Shown: one piece after another, positions 5,933-6,081 of the stretch
Layout: every line of letters begins with the position of its first letter
How positions within the stretch are numbered: the stretch's first letter is position 1
NCBI GenBank assembly: GCA_902803255.1
Contig: CADCPG010000032.1
Coordinates: 1 to 6,081, forward strand
DNA length: 6,081 nucleotides
Direction of reading: 5' to 3'
Origin: an uncultured Ruminococcus sp.
Lineage (GTDB): Bacteria; Bacillota; Clostridia; Oscillospirales; CAG-272
The notes under the pieces: model-generated
The model's database searches: none
What the model was told of the DNA's origin: nothing
The model's input: only the letters and a program-made list of their open reading frames with translations
Program-made: the position numbers and the translations under genes

Positions 5933-6081
5933 ATGATAGACAAACTCATACAGGTCTTTGAGACTACCGGTATCGCAAAACTCTTCGGGTCGGACGACCC
6001 GCTCATGCCGCTCAAGACGCTGGTCATGTATATAATCGTCGGCGCTCTGATATACTGCGCCGCGGTAAAGAAATACGAGCC
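5933..6081 (+). CDS. oadB: OadB-like beta subunit (sodium-translocating decarboxylase), N-terminus only
   Basis: Only 49 complete codons are visible before the window ends. The product begins MIDKLIQVFETTGIAKLF, followed by a first membrane helix at about residues 27-44 (KTLVMYIIVGALIYCAAV) and KKYEP. This matches the start of OadB/MmdB/GcdB subunits, in which an amphipathic FxxTTG segment precedes the first helix and an xYEP turn leads into LLLxPIGFG. The full protein is normally about 370-430 residues and carries out the Na+-coupled decarboxylation of carboxybiotin. ATG 5933 is the first start codon after an in-frame stop at 5918-5920, apart from a rare-type ATT; no Shine-Dalgarno precedes it. 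It lies 20 bases after the carrier gene. The position after oadG and a biotin carrier supports the call. Confidence 0.85.
   Translation, partial: MIDKLIQVFETTGIAKLFGSDDPLMPLKTLVMYIIVGALIYCAAVKKYE

Overview
The window is GC-rich (roughly 60% by eye), densely coded bacterial chromosome. All recognisable genes lie on the + strand. It reads as a high-GC anaerobic Firmicute, probably a gut or rumen Clostridia lineage. Three things point that way: lysine/DAP synthesis by the meso-diaminopimelate dehydrogenase route, a Bacillus/Clostridium-type DNA polymerase I with a dead proofreading domain, and a biotin-dependent sodium-pump decarboxylase operon typical of amino-acid and dicarboxylate fermenters. 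This placement is inference from protein character, not from a marker gene.

Layout: (1) 1-914, the 3' part of ddh (NADPH-dependent meso-diaminopimelate dehydrogenase), cut by the left edge. (2) 928-3480, complete polA, starting 13 bases after ddh. (3) 3514-5016, a divergent carboxyltransferase, the expected alpha subunit of the decarboxylase. (4) 5043-5438, an OadG-like gamma subunit with one membrane helix. (5) 5439-5540, a 102-base gap holding three mutually exclusive short hairpins and a strong ribosome binding site. (6) 5541-5912, a small biotin carrier protein with the EAMKME biotinylation site. (7) 5933 to the right edge, the N-terminus of an OadB-like membrane beta subunit.

Genes 3 to 7 form a near-complete sodium-translocating decarboxylase. 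The carboxyltransferase moves CO2 from the substrate to biotin on the carrier. The carrier delivers it to the membrane beta subunit, where decarboxylation is coupled to Na+ export, and the gamma subunit holds the assembly together. The carboxyltransferase has the acyl-CoA carboxylase (crotonase-like) fold, which favours an acyl-CoA substrate such as methylmalonyl-CoA, but its N-terminal half departs from the usual motifs, so the substrate is open.

Most of the window is ordinary core metabolism and replication. I found no new mobile, defence or CRISPR-type system. The points worth a second look are the divergent carboxyltransferase, the competing hairpins before the carrier gene, and a heavy use of the ATA isoleucine codon in a GC-rich genome.
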